NCBI RefSeq assembly: GCF_042654585.1
Contig: NZ_JBHSGR010000002.1
Location: forward strand, 62,001-126,000
Reading direction: 5' to 3'
DNA length: 64,000 nucleotides
Origin: Geodermatophilus arenarius
GTDB lineage: Bacteria > Actinomycetota > Actinomycetes > Mycobacteriales > Geodermatophilaceae
The position numbers were made by a program, and so were the translations under genes. This document shows positions 54,190 through 63,045 of the stretch, in pieces. The notes under the pieces are model-generated. The model saw only the letters and a list, made by a program, of their open reading frames with translations, had not been told where the DNA came from and made no database searches. Numbering within the stretch: position 1 is the first letter of the stretch; every line of letters starts with the position of its first letter.

Positions 54190-55476
54190 ATGCCACCGCT
54201 CCTGCTCGGCGCGCACGACCGCGCCGGTGCCGCCGGCCGCGGGCGCCCCGTCCTCGACGTGGTCGTCCCGGTGCACGACGAGGAGACCGACCTCGAGCCG
54301 TGCCTGCGCCGCCTGCACGCCCACCTGACCGAGTCCCTGCCCTACCCGTTCCGCATCACGGTCGCGGAGAACGCCAGCACCGACCGCACCCTGGAGGTCG
54401 CGCACCGGGTCGCCGCCGAGCTGCCCGGGGTGACGGTCCTGCAGATCCCCGAGCCCGGCCGCGGCGGGGCGCTGCGCACCGCCTGGCTGGGGTCGGACGC
54501 GCCGGTCCTCGTCTACACGGACGTCGACCTCTCCACCGACCTCAACGCCCTGCTGCCCCTGGTCGCCCCGCTGATCAGCGGCCACTCCGACCTCGCCGTC
54601 GGCACCCGGCTCTCCCGCTCCTCGCGGGTGGTGCGCGGCCTCAAGCGCGAGGTCGTCTCCCGCGGCTACAACCTGCTGCTGCGCCGCACGCTGGCCACCT
54701 CGCTGTCCGACGCCCAGTGCGGCTTCAAGGCCATCCGGGCCGACGTCGCCGCGCGGCTGCTGCCGCTGGTCGAGGACACCGGCTGGTTCTTCGACACCGA
54801 GCTGCTGGTGCTCGCCGAGCGCGCCGGGCTGCGCATCCACGAGGTGCCCGTCGACTGGGTCGACGACCCCGACAGCCGCGTCGACATCGTGAGGACGGCG
54901 CGCGCCGACGTCGCCGGCATCGTGCGGATGCTGCGCGCGCTGGCCACCGGGCGGCTGCCGCTGGCGCAGCTGCGCGCCACCATCGGCCGGCAGCCGCTGC
55001 CCGACCCGCTGCCCGGTGTCTCGTCGTCACTGGCCGGCCAGCTCGTGCGCTTCGCCGTCGTCGGCGTGCTGTCGACGCTGGCCTACCTGCTGCTGTTCGT
55101 CCTGCTGCGCGGCGTCGTGGCCGCCCAGCCGGCGAACCTGCTCGCCCTGCTGGTGACCGCGGTGGCCAACACCGCGGCCAACCGGCGGGTCACCTTCGGC
55201 ATCCGCGGCGGTCCGGGCGCCGGCCGCCACCAGCTGCAGGGCCTGGTCGTGTTCGGCCTCGCCCTGGCGCTGACCAGCGGGTCGCTGGGCCTGCTGCACC
55301 TCGCCGACCCCACCCCGGCCCGCGGCCTCGAGCTCACCGTGCTCGTCGGCGCCAACGCCGTCGCCACGCTGCTGCGCTTCGTGCTGCTGCGCGGCTGGGT
55401 CTTCCGCACCTCCCCCACCTTTGCCCGGCCGGCTCCCGAGGCCGTGACCGCCCCCGAGACGGAGACCGCCCGATGA
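54190..55476 (+). CDS. family 2 glycosyltransferase with GtrA domain (YkcC-like, 428 aa)
   Basis: A GT2 domain (about residues 20-260): LDVVVPVHDEETDLEPCLRRL, the DXD-like YTDVDLSTDL and the acceptor motif DAQCGFKAI. The C-terminal part (about 280-405) has four helices of the GtrA type, LVRFAVVGVLSTLAYLLLFVLL and NTAANRRVTF. Such proteins attach a sugar to polyprenyl phosphate. The stop overlaps the next gene by ATGA. The pair resembles B. subtilis ykcC-ykcB. Confidence 0.9.
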   Translation: MPPLLLGAHDRAGAAGRGRPVLDVVVPVHDEETDLEPCLRRLHAHLTESLPYPFRITVAENASTDRTLEVAHRVAAELPGVTVLQIPEPGRGGALRTAWLGSDAPVLVYTDVDLSTDLNALLPLVAPLISGHSDLAVGTRLSRSSRVVRGLKREVVSRGYNLLLRRTLATSLSDAQCGFKAIRADVAARLLPLVEDTGWFFDTELLVLAERAGLRIHEVPVDWVDDPDSRVDIVRTARADVAGIVRMLRALATGRLPLAQLRATIGRQPLPDPLPGVSSSLAGQLVRFAVVGVLSTLAYLLLFVLLRGVVAAQPANLLALLVTAVANTAANRRVTFGIRGGPGAGRHQLQGLVVFGLALALTSGSLGLLHLADPTPARGLELTVLVGANAVATLLRFVLLRGWVFRTSPTFARPAPEAVTAPETETAR

Positions 55477-57503
55477 CCGCCACCGCGACGCCCCCGGCGG
55501 CGCCCGCCGCGCCCGGGGCCGCACTCCCCGCCCCGGCCCGGTCCGGGCGGGCCGCGCGCCTGCTGCGGGGCCGCCCCGCCGACCCGCGCTGGGTCCGCCC
55601 CGCGCTGCTCGGGCTGCTCGCCGCCACCGGCGTGCTGTACCTGTGGGACCTCTCGGCGTCGGGCTGGGCCAACGCCTTCTACGCCGCGGCCGCGCAGGCG
55701 GGCTCGCAGAGCTGGGAGGCGTTCTTCTACGGCTCCTCCGACGCCGCCAACTCGATCACCGTGGACAAGCCGCCGGCCTCGCTGTGGGTGATGGCGCTGT
55801 CGGTGCGGCTGTTCGGGCTGGACTCGTGGTCGCTGCTGGTGCCGCAGGCGCTCATGGGCGTGGCCACCGTCGGGCTGCTGTACCTGGCGGTGCGCCGGGT
55901 GAGCGGCCCGGGTGCCGGGCTGGTCGCCGGCGCGGCGCTCGCGCTCACCCCCGTCGCGGCGCTGATGTTCCGCTTCGACAACCCCGACGCGCTGCTCGTG
56001 CTGCTGATGACCGCGGCCGCGTACGTGCTCACCCGGTCGCTGGAGCGGGCCTCCACCCGCGGCCTCGTCGGCGTCGGCGTGCTCGTCGGCTTCGCGTTCC
56101 TCACCAAGACGCTGCAGGCGGTGCTGGTGGTCCCCGGCTTCGCGCTCGTGTGGCTGGTGGCCGCGCCCACGACGCTGCGCCGCCGGGTCCTGCAGCTGCT
56201 CGGCGCCGGCGCCGCGATGGTCGTGGCGGGCGGCTGGTGGGTCGCCGTCGTGGAGCTGGTGCCGGAGTCCTGGCGGCCCTACGTCGGCGGCTCCCAGACG
56301 AACTCCGTCTGGGAGCTGATCTGGGGCTACAACGGCCTGGGCCGGCTCACCGGCGAGGAGACCGGCAGCGTCGGCGGCGGCGCCGGCGGCGGCTGGGGCG
56401 AGACCGGCCTGACCCGGCTGTTCGACTCCGAGATCGGCGGTCAGATCGCCTGGCTGCTGCCCGCGGCGCTGGCGCTGCTGGTCGCCGGGCTGGTCGCCGT
56501 CGGCCGGGCACCGCGCACCGACCCGCGCCGCGCCGCGCTGCTGACCTGGGGCACCTGGCTGGGCGTCACCGGGCTGACCTTCAGCCTGATGGCCGGCATC
56601 TTCCACGCGTACTACACGGTGGCGCTGGCCCCGGCGGTCGCCGCGCTGGTCGCGATCGGCGGCGCGCTGCTGTGGCAGCGGCGCGGCCGGGCGTGGGCGC
56701 GGCTGGTGCTCGCGGGAACGCTCGCCGGCACCGTGCTGTGGGCGTGGGTGCTGCTGGGCCGCTCGGCGGAGTTCCTCCCCTGGCTGCGGTGGGTCGTGCT
56801 GGTCGCCGGCCTGGCCGCCGCGGTCGCCCTGCTCGCCGTCGGCCGGCTCGGCCGCGCCGTGGCCGCCGCCGTCCTCGCCGTCGGCCTGCTGGCCGGCGTC
56901 GCGGGGCCCGCCGCGTACGCGGTGCAGACCGTGGGCACCGCGCACACCGGGTCGATCCCGAGCGCCGGCCCGACGGTCACCGGCGCCGGCTTCGGCGGCC
57001 CGGGCGGGACCGGCGGCCGGGGCGAGTTCCTCGGCGGCCGGCCGCCGGCGGGCGGACCCGCGGCCGGCACGCTCCCCGCTCCCGGCGGCACCACCACCCC
57101 CGGCAACGTCACCCGCGGTGCGGGCGGCGGCACGGGCGGCCTGCTGGGCACGGCCGACGTCGGCGAGGAGATGGTCGCCGCGCTGACCGAGGACGCCGCC
57201 GGCTACACCTGGGCGGCGGCCACGGTCGGCTCCAACAGCGCCGCCGGCTACCAGCTGGCCACCGGGCTGCCCGTCATGGCGATCGGCGGGTTCAACGGCA
57301 GCGACCCCTCGCCCACCCTCGAGCAGTTCCAGCAGTACGTCGCCGACGGCGAGATCCACTGGTTCATCGGCGGCGGGACGGGGATGGTCAGCGACGGCGG
57401 CAGCTCGGCGTCGGCGGAGATCGCGGCCTGGGTGGCGGAGAACTACACCGCCCGGACCGTCGACGGCGTGACCGTCTACGACCTGAGCCGGCCGGCGAGC
57501 TGA
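55473..57503 (+). CDS. family 39-type glycosyltransferase (YkcB-like, 676 aa)
   Basis: A multi-spanning PMT/ArnT-fold transferase with about 10-12 helices. The first loop ends in ITVDKPPASLWVMAL with acidic and Lys residues, and FRFDNPDALLVLLM follows. A Gly-rich loop separates the helices from an extracellular C-terminal domain, AGYTWAAATVGSNSAAGYQLATG to VYDLSRPAS, typical of YkcB proteins. It probably transfers a sugar from the lipid made by the coupled GT2 enzyme to a cell-surface acceptor. ATG 55473. Confidence 0.9.
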   Translation: MTATATPPAAPAAPGAALPAPARSGRAARLLRGRPADPRWVRPALLGLLAATGVLYLWDLSASGWANAFYAAAAQAGSQSWEAFFYGSSDAANSITVDKPPASLWVMALSVRLFGLDSWSLLVPQALMGVATVGLLYLAVRRVSGPGAGLVAGAALALTPVAALMFRFDNPDALLVLLMTAAAYVLTRSLERASTRGLVGVGVLVGFAFLTKTLQAVLVVPGFALVWLVAAPTTLRRRVLQLLGAGAAMVVAGGWWVAVVELVPESWRPYVGGSQTNSVWELIWGYNGLGRLTGEETGSVGGGAGGGWGETGLTRLFDSEIGGQIAWLLPAALALLVAGLVAVGRAPRTDPRRAALLTWGTWLGVTGLTFSLMAGIFHAYYTVALAPAVAALVAIGGALLWQRRGRAWARLVLAGTLAGTVLWAWVLLGRSAEFLPWLRWVVLVAGLAAAVALLAVGRLGRAVAAAVLAVGLLAGVAGPAAYAVQTVGTAHTGSIPSAGPTVTGAGFGGPGGTGGRGEFLGGRPPAGGPAAGTLPAPGGTTTPGNVTRGAGGGTGGLLGTADVGEEMVAALTEDAAGYTWAAATVGSNSAAGYQLATGLPVMAIGGFNGSDPSPTLEQFQQYVADGEIHWFIGGGTGMVSDGGSSASAEIAAWVAENYTARTVDGVTVYDLSRPAS

Positions 57504-57511
57504 GTCCCGCC

Positions 57512-57551
57512 CGCTCGTGCTCCGGACACCGGTGTGTGCAGAGCACGAGCG
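57512..57551. repeat. nested inverted repeat after the YkcB-like gene
   Basis: Outer arms CGCTCGTGCTC (57512-57522) and GAGCACGAGCG (57541-57551) are perfect over 11 bases. They enclose the palindrome ACACCGGTGT (57526-57535). The two-layer plan and the GTGTGCA core recall the element at 5194-5232. It is followed directly by a separate long terminator hairpin. Confidence 0.65.
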
Positions 57552-57563
57552 AGCCGGAGACGA

Positions 57564-57601
57564 CGAGCGGCCCGGGACCCGTGCCGGTCCCGGGCCGCTC
57601 G
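57564..57601. terminator. bidirectional hairpin terminator
   Basis: Sixteen-base perfect arms, CGAGCGGCCCGGGACC and its complement, flank a six-base loop between the convergent YkcB-like gene and the acyl-CoA dehydrogenase. No T-tract. Confidence 0.8.
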
Positions 57602-57612
57602 CGTGCGGTCCG

Positions 57613-58809
57613 TCAGCGCTTGAGGCCGTACTCCTTGAGCAGGCCGCGGCTGATGATCGTCTTCTGGATCTCGCTGGTGCCCTCGCCGATGAGCAGGAAC
57701 GGCGCCTCGCGCATGAGCCGCTCGATCTCGTACTCCTTGGAATAGCCGTAGCCGCCGTGGATGCGGAAGGACTGCGTGGTGACCTCGGCGCAGTACTCGC
57801 TGGCGATCAGCTTGGCCATGCCGGCCTCGACGTCGTTGCGCTTGCCGGCGTCCTTGAGCCGGGCGGCGTTGACCATCATCAGGTGCGCGGCCTCGACCTT
57901 GGTGGCCATCTCGGCGAGCTGGAACGCGATCGCCTGGTGCTGCACGATCGGCTTGCCGAAGGTCTCCCGCTGCTGGGCGTACTCCACGGCCAGCTCGAAC
58001 GCGCGGATGGAGATGCCGCAGGCGCGGGCGGCGACGTTCACCCGGCCGACCTCGACGCCGTCCATCATCTGCGCGAAGCCCCGGCCGGGCTCCCCGCCCA
58101 GGATCATGTCCGCGCCGATGCGGTAGCCGTCGAACACCAGCTCGGTGGTGTCGACGCCCTTGTAGCCCATCTTGTCGATCTTGCCGGGGATGGTCAGGCC
58201 CGGGGCCACGGTGCCGAAGCCGGCCGGCTTCTCGACCAGGAACGTCGTCAGGTTCTGGTGCGGCTTGTCCGCCCCCAGGTCGGTGCGCACCAGCGCCGCC
58301 ACCAGCGTCGAGGAGCCGCCGTTGGTCAGCCACATCTTCTGGCCGTCGATGACGTACTCGTCGCCGTCCCTGACGGCCTTGGTGCGGATGCCGGCGACGT
58401 CGGAGCCCAGGCCCGGCTCGGACATCGAGAAGGCGCCGCGGACCTCGCCGGTGGCCATGCGCGGGAGGAAGTGGTCCTTCTGCTCCTGCGTGCCGTGCTG
58501 GCGGATCATGTAGGCGACGATGAAGTGGGTGTTGATGACGCCGGAGACGCTCATCCAGCCACGGGCGATCTCCTCGACCACCAGCGCGTAGGTCAGCAGC
58601 GACTCCCCCAGGCCGCCGTACTCCTCGGGGATCATCAGCCCGAAGATGCCGAGCTCCTTGAGCCCGTCGACGATCTCCTGCGGGTACTCGTCGGCGTGCT
58701 CGAGCTCCTGCGCGTGCGGGATGATCTCCTTGTCCACGAAGCTCCTGACCGTCGACAGGATCTCCTGCTGGATGTCGGTCAGGTCGGCGGTCTGCGCCAG
58801 TCGGGCCAC
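57613..58809 (-). CDS. acyl-CoA dehydrogenase (398 aa)
   Basis: A complete canonical enzyme. FSMSEPGLGSDVAGIRTKAV and IDGQKMWLTNGG bind FAD and substrate, QRETFGKPIVQHQAI supports FAD, and the catalytic Glu is in IGEGTSEIQKTI near the C-terminus. GTG 58809 has GGAGGA six bases upstream. It follows a CoA-ester lyase gene on the same strand but a terminator lies between. It probably acts on short branched or straight acyl-CoA. Confidence 0.92.
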   Translation of the reverse strand: MARLAQTADLTDIQQEILSTVRSFVDKEIIPHAQELEHADEYPQEIVDGLKELGIFGLMIPEEYGGLGESLLTYALVVEEIARGWMSVSGVINTHFIVAYMIRQHGTQEQKDHFLPRMATGEVRGAFSMSEPGLGSDVAGIRTKAVRDGDEYVIDGQKMWLTNGGSSTLVAALVRTDLGADKPHQNLTTFLVEKPAGFGTVAPGLTIPGKIDKMGYKGVDTTELVFDGYRIGADMILGGEPGRGFAQMMDGVEVGRVNVAARACGISIRAFELAVEYAQQRETFGKPIVQHQAIAFQLAEMATKVEAAHLMMVNAARLKDAGKRNDVEAGMAKLIASEYCAEVTTQSFRIHGGYGYSKEYEIERLMREAPFLLIGEGTSEIQKTIISRGLLKEYGLKR

Positions 58810-58922
58810 GCTCACTCCTCCGGGACTCCGGTGTCCGTTTGCTACCGGGGAGTATGGGCGACCTCCCCGCACCGGTCGCCGTGTCCCCGGTCACTCGGGC
58901 CCGGTCGCCCCGGGAACGACGA

Positions 58923-58951
58923 CGGCCCGCCCGGGAGTCCCGGGCGGGCCG
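58923..58951 (-). terminator. hairpin terminator after the CoA-ester lyase
   Basis: Fourteen-base perfect arms, CGGCCCGCCCGGGA and its complement, around a single G follow the lyase stop at 58970. No T-tract. Confidence 0.72.
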
Positions 58952-58969
58952 CCTGTGGGTCGGGGTGGA

Positions 58970-59923
58970 TCAGGCGTCGGGCGGGGTGAAGGACGACGTC
59001 CGGGACATCCCCGCGGCGCGGCCCTTGCCCGCGATGACCAGCGCCATCTTGCGGCTGGCCTCGTCGATCATCTCGTCGCCGAGCATCGCCGAGCCCTTCT
59101 TGCCGCCGGCCTCGGACGTGTACCAGTCGTAGGCGTCGAGGATGAGCTCGGCGTGGTCGTAGTCCTCCTGCGACGGCGCGTAGATCTCGTTGGCGGCGTC
59201 GATCTGGCCGGGGTGCAGCACCCACTTGCCGTCGAAGCCGAGCACGGCCGAGCGCTTGGCGACCTCGCGGAAGGCGTCGACGTCGCGGACCTGCAGGAAG
59301 GGGCCGTCGATGGCCTGCACGCCGCGGGCGCGGGCGGCCATGAGGATCTGCATGAGGATGTAGTGGAACGGGTCGCCCGGGTAGTCGGGGTGCAGGGCGC
59401 CCACCACCAGCGACTTCATGTTGATGCTGGCCATGAAGTCGGCCGGGCCGAAGATGATCGTCTCGATCCGCGGGCTGGCGAACGCGATGTCGTTGACGTT
59501 GATCAGGCCCTGCGCGGTCTCGATCTGCGCCTCGATGCCGATCCGCCCGACCTCCAGGCCGTTGGCCTTCTCGATCTGGGTCAGCAGGAAGTCCAGCGCC
59601 GCGACCTGGGAGGCGTCGACGACCTTCGGCAGCATGATGCAGTCGAGGTTCGCGCCGGCGCCCTCGACCACCTCGATGACGTCGCGGTAGGTCCACTCCG
59701 TCGTCCAGTCGTTGACCCGGACCGTGCGGATCTTCTCGCCCCAGCCGCCCTCGTTGAGCGCCGCGACGATGTTCTTGCGGGCACCCGGCTTGGCCAGCGG
59801 CGCGCAGGCGTCCTCGAGGTCCAGGAACACCTGGTCGGCCGGCAGGCCCTTGGCCTTCTCCAGGAAGCGCGGGTTGCTGCCCGGCACGGCGAGGTTGGAA
59901 CGACGGGATCGGAGCTCGGCCAC
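58970..59923 (-). CDS. HpcH/HpaI aldolase / citrate lyase-type CoA-ester lyase (317 aa)
   Basis: A TIM-barrel lyase of the CitE/malyl-CoA lyase family. RRSNLAVPGSNPRFLEKA holds the substrate Arg, FLDLEDACAP, IEAQIETAQG the metal Glu and FGPADFMASI the metal Asp. It resembles L-malyl-CoA/beta-methylmalyl-CoA lyases more than CitE in length and ends, but substrate choice is uncertain. ATG or GTG at 59923. The 50-base gap to the EamA gene has no further feature. Confidence 0.88.
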   Translation of the reverse strand: MAELRSRRSNLAVPGSNPRFLEKAKGLPADQVFLDLEDACAPLAKPGARKNIVAALNEGGWGEKIRTVRVNDWTTEWTYRDVIEVVEGAGANLDCIMLPKVVDASQVAALDFLLTQIEKANGLEVGRIGIEAQIETAQGLINVNDIAFASPRIETIIFGPADFMASINMKSLVVGALHPDYPGDPFHYILMQILMAARARGVQAIDGPFLQVRDVDAFREVAKRSAVLGFDGKWVLHPGQIDAANEIYAPSQEDYDHAELILDAYDWYTSEAGGKKGSAMLGDEMIDEASRKMALVIAGKGRAAGMSRTSSFTPPDA

Positions 59924-59973
59924 GGTGCCTCCGCTGGTGATCGGGATCTTCGGCTACCGGAGGGTAACGACGG

Positions 59974-60906
59974 TCAGGTGACCGGCTCGACCGGCACCTG
60001 CGGCCGGCCGGCCCGGACCACCAGCGCCACTCCCGCGACCACGGCGACCATCCCCGGCAGCGCGAGCAGCGGCGGGGTCTGGCCGAGCAGCACCAGCGCG
60101 ACCAGCAGCGCGCCGGGCACCTCGAGCAGCACCGCCAGCCCGACGACGGTGGGCCCCACGGTGGACAGCACCAGGTTGAGCAGCGTGTGCCCGAGGATCT
60201 GCGCGCACACGGTGATCGCCAGGATCAGCCACCAGTCGCGGGCGGGGAAGCCGGCGAGCGGGGTGGTGGTGACCAGCGCGGCGACGGCCAGCACGGCCGC
60301 GCAGGTGGAGTAGCAGACGACCGAGTACGCCGACGTCGCCAGGCGGGCGCGGGCGCGGGCCCCGGCGAGCATGTAGCCGCCGGCGCAGATCGCCCCGAGC
60401 AGCGCCAGCCCGTCCCCGGCCAGCGCCTCGAGGCTGACCGCCACGTCGACCCCGGCGATCAGCGCGGCGCCGACGACGGCCAGCGCGAGCCCGGTCCACA
60501 CCTGCGCGGGCAGCCGGACGCCGGACACCCGCGCGGCCAGCGCGGTCCAGATCGGCGTGGTGGTGACCAGCGCCGTCGACGCGGCGACCGTGGTCATCGA
60601 CAGGCTGGGCAGCCACGCGGCGAAGTGCGCGGCGAGGAACAGCCCGGCCACGACAGAACTGCCCAGGTCCCGCGGCCGCAGCCCGGTGAGGGTGGCGCGC
60701 TCGCGGCCCAGCAGCACCGGCACCAGCAGCGCGGCACCGGCGGCGTTGCGCCAGAACGCCAGCGCCAGGAACGAGGCGCCGACCAGCGCGGTCAGCGGGC
60801 CGGAGAAGGAGACCCCGACGACGGCGACCGCCATCAGCGCGACGTCGCGGGAGCCGGGCCGGTGGACCGCCCACGGGGAGACGGCCGCCGTCGAGCCGGC
60901 GCTCAC
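59974..60906 (-). CDS. EamA/DMT family transporter (310 aa)
   Basis: Ten membrane helices in two EamA repeats: GSRDVALMAVAVVGVSFSG, AFWRNAAGAALLVPVLL, STALVTTTPIWTALAA, then AICAGGYMLAGARARARL and ILGHTLLNLVLSTVGP. Such proteins export amino acids or metabolites; the substrate is unknown. GTG 60906 overlaps the phzF-like stop by GTGA. Confidence 0.88.
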   Translation of the reverse strand: MSAGSTAAVSPWAVHRPGSRDVALMAVAVVGVSFSGPLTALVGASFLALAFWRNAAGAALLVPVLLGRERATLTGLRPRDLGSSVVAGLFLAAHFAAWLPSLSMTTVAASTALVTTTPIWTALAARVSGVRLPAQVWTGLALAVVGAALIAGVDVAVSLEALAGDGLALLGAICAGGYMLAGARARARLATSAYSVVCYSTCAAVLAVAALVTTTPLAGFPARDWWLILAITVCAQILGHTLLNLVLSTVGPTVVGLAVLLEVPGALLVALVLLGQTPPLLALPGMVAVVAGVALVVRAGRPQVPVEPVT

Positions 60907-61781
60907 GGCACGCGGATGCGCCCGGAGGCCACCGGCACCACCGCTCCGGACACCGTGGCCGCCGTCGCCCGGCCGCCGTCGGCGGTGACCGTGCACGACA
61001 GCACCGACGGCCGGCCCATCGCCTCGCCCTGCCGCACCGTGTACGACGACGTCCCGTCCGGGGCGACCAGTCCGGTGGCGACCAGCCAGACGCCGGCGCC
61101 CAGCGCCGCCGAGCCGGTGGCCGGGTCCTCGCCCCAGCGCAGGTCGTTCGCGAACACGCGGGCGTACGCGGTGGAGCCGTCCCACGACAGCACCGAGACG
61201 CCCTCCCCCACCCCGAAGGCGGCCAGCGCGGCGGGGTCGGGGGCGGCGCGGTCGACGACGTCCGGGTGCACCGCGAGGAAGGCGAAGGGCAGGCCGCAGC
61301 CGGCGACGTGCGCGGGCAGCCCGACGACGTCGGCCGCCGACAGTCCCAGCGCCTCGGCCAGCGCCGCCGGGTCGGGGCCGTCCTCCAGCGTCGGCCGCCC
61401 GCCGGTGAGCGTCGCCCCGTCGCCGGTCACCTCGATCGGCAGGACGCCGGCGCCGCACTCCTGGTGCAGCGTGCCCGCGGCCAGCCGGCCGGTGCGCACC
61501 AGCGTGTGCGCGGCACCGACGCTCGGGTGCCCGGCGAAGGGCAGCTCGGCGAAGGGGGTGAAGATCCGCACCCGGTAGGAGGCGCCCGGCTCGGTCGGCG
61601 CGCAGAGGAACGAGGTCTCCGACAGCGCGAACTCGTTGGCCAGCGCCTGGCACTGCCCGGTGGTCAGCGCGTCGGCGTCGAACACGACCGCGAGCGGGTT
61701 GCCCGCGAACGCCCGGGGGGCGAACACGTCGACGACCTCGTACTCGACGGACGCCGATCCGACGGACACAGGGCTCGCCAC
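60903..61781 (-). CDS. PhzF family isomerase/epimerase (292 aa)
   Basis: The PhzF fold of two similar halves: VDVFAPRAFAGNPLAVVFDADAL with the conserved Asn-Pro, FALSETSFL with the catalytic Glu, RIFTPFAELPFAGHPSVGAA, and the second half with DLRWGEDPATGSAALG. Members catalyse isomerisations in small-molecule pathways; here the pathway is unknown and no phenazine genes are present. Start GTG 61781, or a nearby downstream codon. Confidence 0.87.
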   Translation of the reverse strand: MASPVSVGSASVEYEVVDVFAPRAFAGNPLAVVFDADALTTGQCQALANEFALSETSFLCAPTEPGASYRVRIFTPFAELPFAGHPSVGAAHTLVRTGRLAAGTLHQECGAGVLPIEVTGDGATLTGGRPTLEDGPDPAALAEALGLSAADVVGLPAHVAGCGLPFAFLAVHPDVVDRAAPDPAALAAFGVGEGVSVLSWDGSTAYARVFANDLRWGEDPATGSAALGAGVWLVATGLVAPDGTSSYTVRQGEAMGRPSVLSCTVTADGGRATAATVSGAVVPVASGRIRVP

Positions 61782-61806
61782 GACCCCGACGGTAGCCTCA
61801 CCGAGT

Positions 61807-63045
61807 GTGAGCACGGTGACCAGGGCGTACGTCTCGCGGCTCGCCGGCCTGCCCGTCTTCGACCCCAACGGGGACCGGGTCGGGCGGCTGCGCGACGTCG
61901 TCGTGGCGCTGCGCGTGGACACCGCCTCCCCGCGGGTGCTGGGGCTGGTCGTGGAGGTCGTGGCCCGCCGCCGCATCTTCGTGCCGATGGGCCGGGTGAC
62001 CAGCATCGACCCGGGCGCGGTGGTGCTCGCCTCGGGCACGCTCAACCTCAAGCGCTTCGAGCAGCGGCGCGGCGAGACGCTGGTCCTCGGCGAGCTGCTG
62101 GACCGGACCGTGACCGTCCGCGAGTCGGGCCGGCGGGCCACCGTCGTCGACGCCGGGATCGAGCAGACCCGCACCGGCGAGTGGCAGGTCACCCGCCTGG
62201 CCGTGCAGGAGCCCGGCCGGCTCGGCCGCCGCGGGCAGCTGCACCAGCTGGCGTGGGACGAGGTCGCCGGGCTCGCGCTGCCGGAGAGCGGGCAGGGCGC
62301 CGAGACGCTGATCGCCACCTACCGCGAGCTCAACGCCGCCGACCTCGCGCACGCCCTGCAGGACCTGCCGATCAAGCGGCGGCACGAGGTCGCCGAGGCC
62401 CTCGACGACGAGCGGCTGGCCGACGTCCTCGGCGAGCTGCCCGAGGCCGAGCAGGTCGTCATCCTCGGCACGCTGGACGAGTCCCGGGCCGCCGACGTGC
62501 TCGAGGTCATGGACCCCGACGACGCCGCCGACGTGCTCGCCGAGCTGTCCAACGTCGACCGCAACCGGCTGCTCGAGCTGATGGAGCCCGACGAGGCCGA
62601 GCCGGTGCGCCAGCTGCTGCAGTACTCCGAGGACACCGCCGGCGGGATCATGACCAGCGAGCCGGTGATCCTCGCGCCGGACGCGACCATCGCCGAGGCG
62701 CTGGCCCGGGTCCGCGAGCCCGAGCTCACGCCCGCGCTGGCCAGCCAGGTGTACGTCTGCCGGCCGCCGTCGGCCACGCCGACCGGGCGCTACCTGGGCC
62801 TGGCGCACATCCAGCGGCTGCTGCGCGAGCCGCCGTCCGGCCTGGTGAGCGGGGTGCTCGACGACCTGGACCCGCTGCGCCCGGAGGCGCCGCTGGCCGA
62901 GGTCACCCGGTACTTCGCCACCTACAACCTGGTGGCCGCGCCGGTGGTCGACGAGCAGGGCCGGCTGGTGGGCGCGGTGAGCGTCGACGACGTCCTCGAC
63001 CACCTGCTGCCGGAGGACTGGCGCGAGCGGGCCCGCCGTGGCTGA
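61807..63045 (+). CDS. soluble MgtE-like protein: PRC-barrel, MgtE N-domain, two CBS domains (412 aa)
   Basis: Residues 1-170 hold PRC-barrel-like strands (VFDPNGDRVGRLRDVVVAL). Residues 175-275 are the MgtE intracellular helical domain (LADVLGELPEAEQVVILGTL, DPDDAADVLAELSNVDRNRLLELMEPDEAEPV). Residues 280-410 are a CBS pair (GGIMTSEPVIL, AAPVVDEQGRLVGAVSVDDVLDHLLPEDW). The membrane channel domain of MgtE is absent, so it cannot carry Mg2+ alone; it is likely a Mg2+ sensor. GTG 61807. The stop overlaps the DUF1003 gene by eight bases. Confidence 0.88.
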   Translation: MSTVTRAYVSRLAGLPVFDPNGDRVGRLRDVVVALRVDTASPRVLGLVVEVVARRRIFVPMGRVTSIDPGAVVLASGTLNLKRFEQRRGETLVLGELLDRTVTVRESGRRATVVDAGIEQTRTGEWQVTRLAVQEPGRLGRRGQLHQLAWDEVAGLALPESGQGAETLIATYRELNAADLAHALQDLPIKRRHEVAEALDDERLADVLGELPEAEQVVILGTLDESRAADVLEVMDPDDAADVLAELSNVDRNRLLELMEPDEAEPVRQLLQYSEDTAGGIMTSEPVILAPDATIAEALARVREPELTPALASQVYVCRPPSATPTGRYLGLAHIQRLLREPPSGLVSGVLDDLDPLRPEAPLAEVTRYFATYNLVAAPVVDEQGRLVGAVSVDDVLDHLLPEDWRERARRG

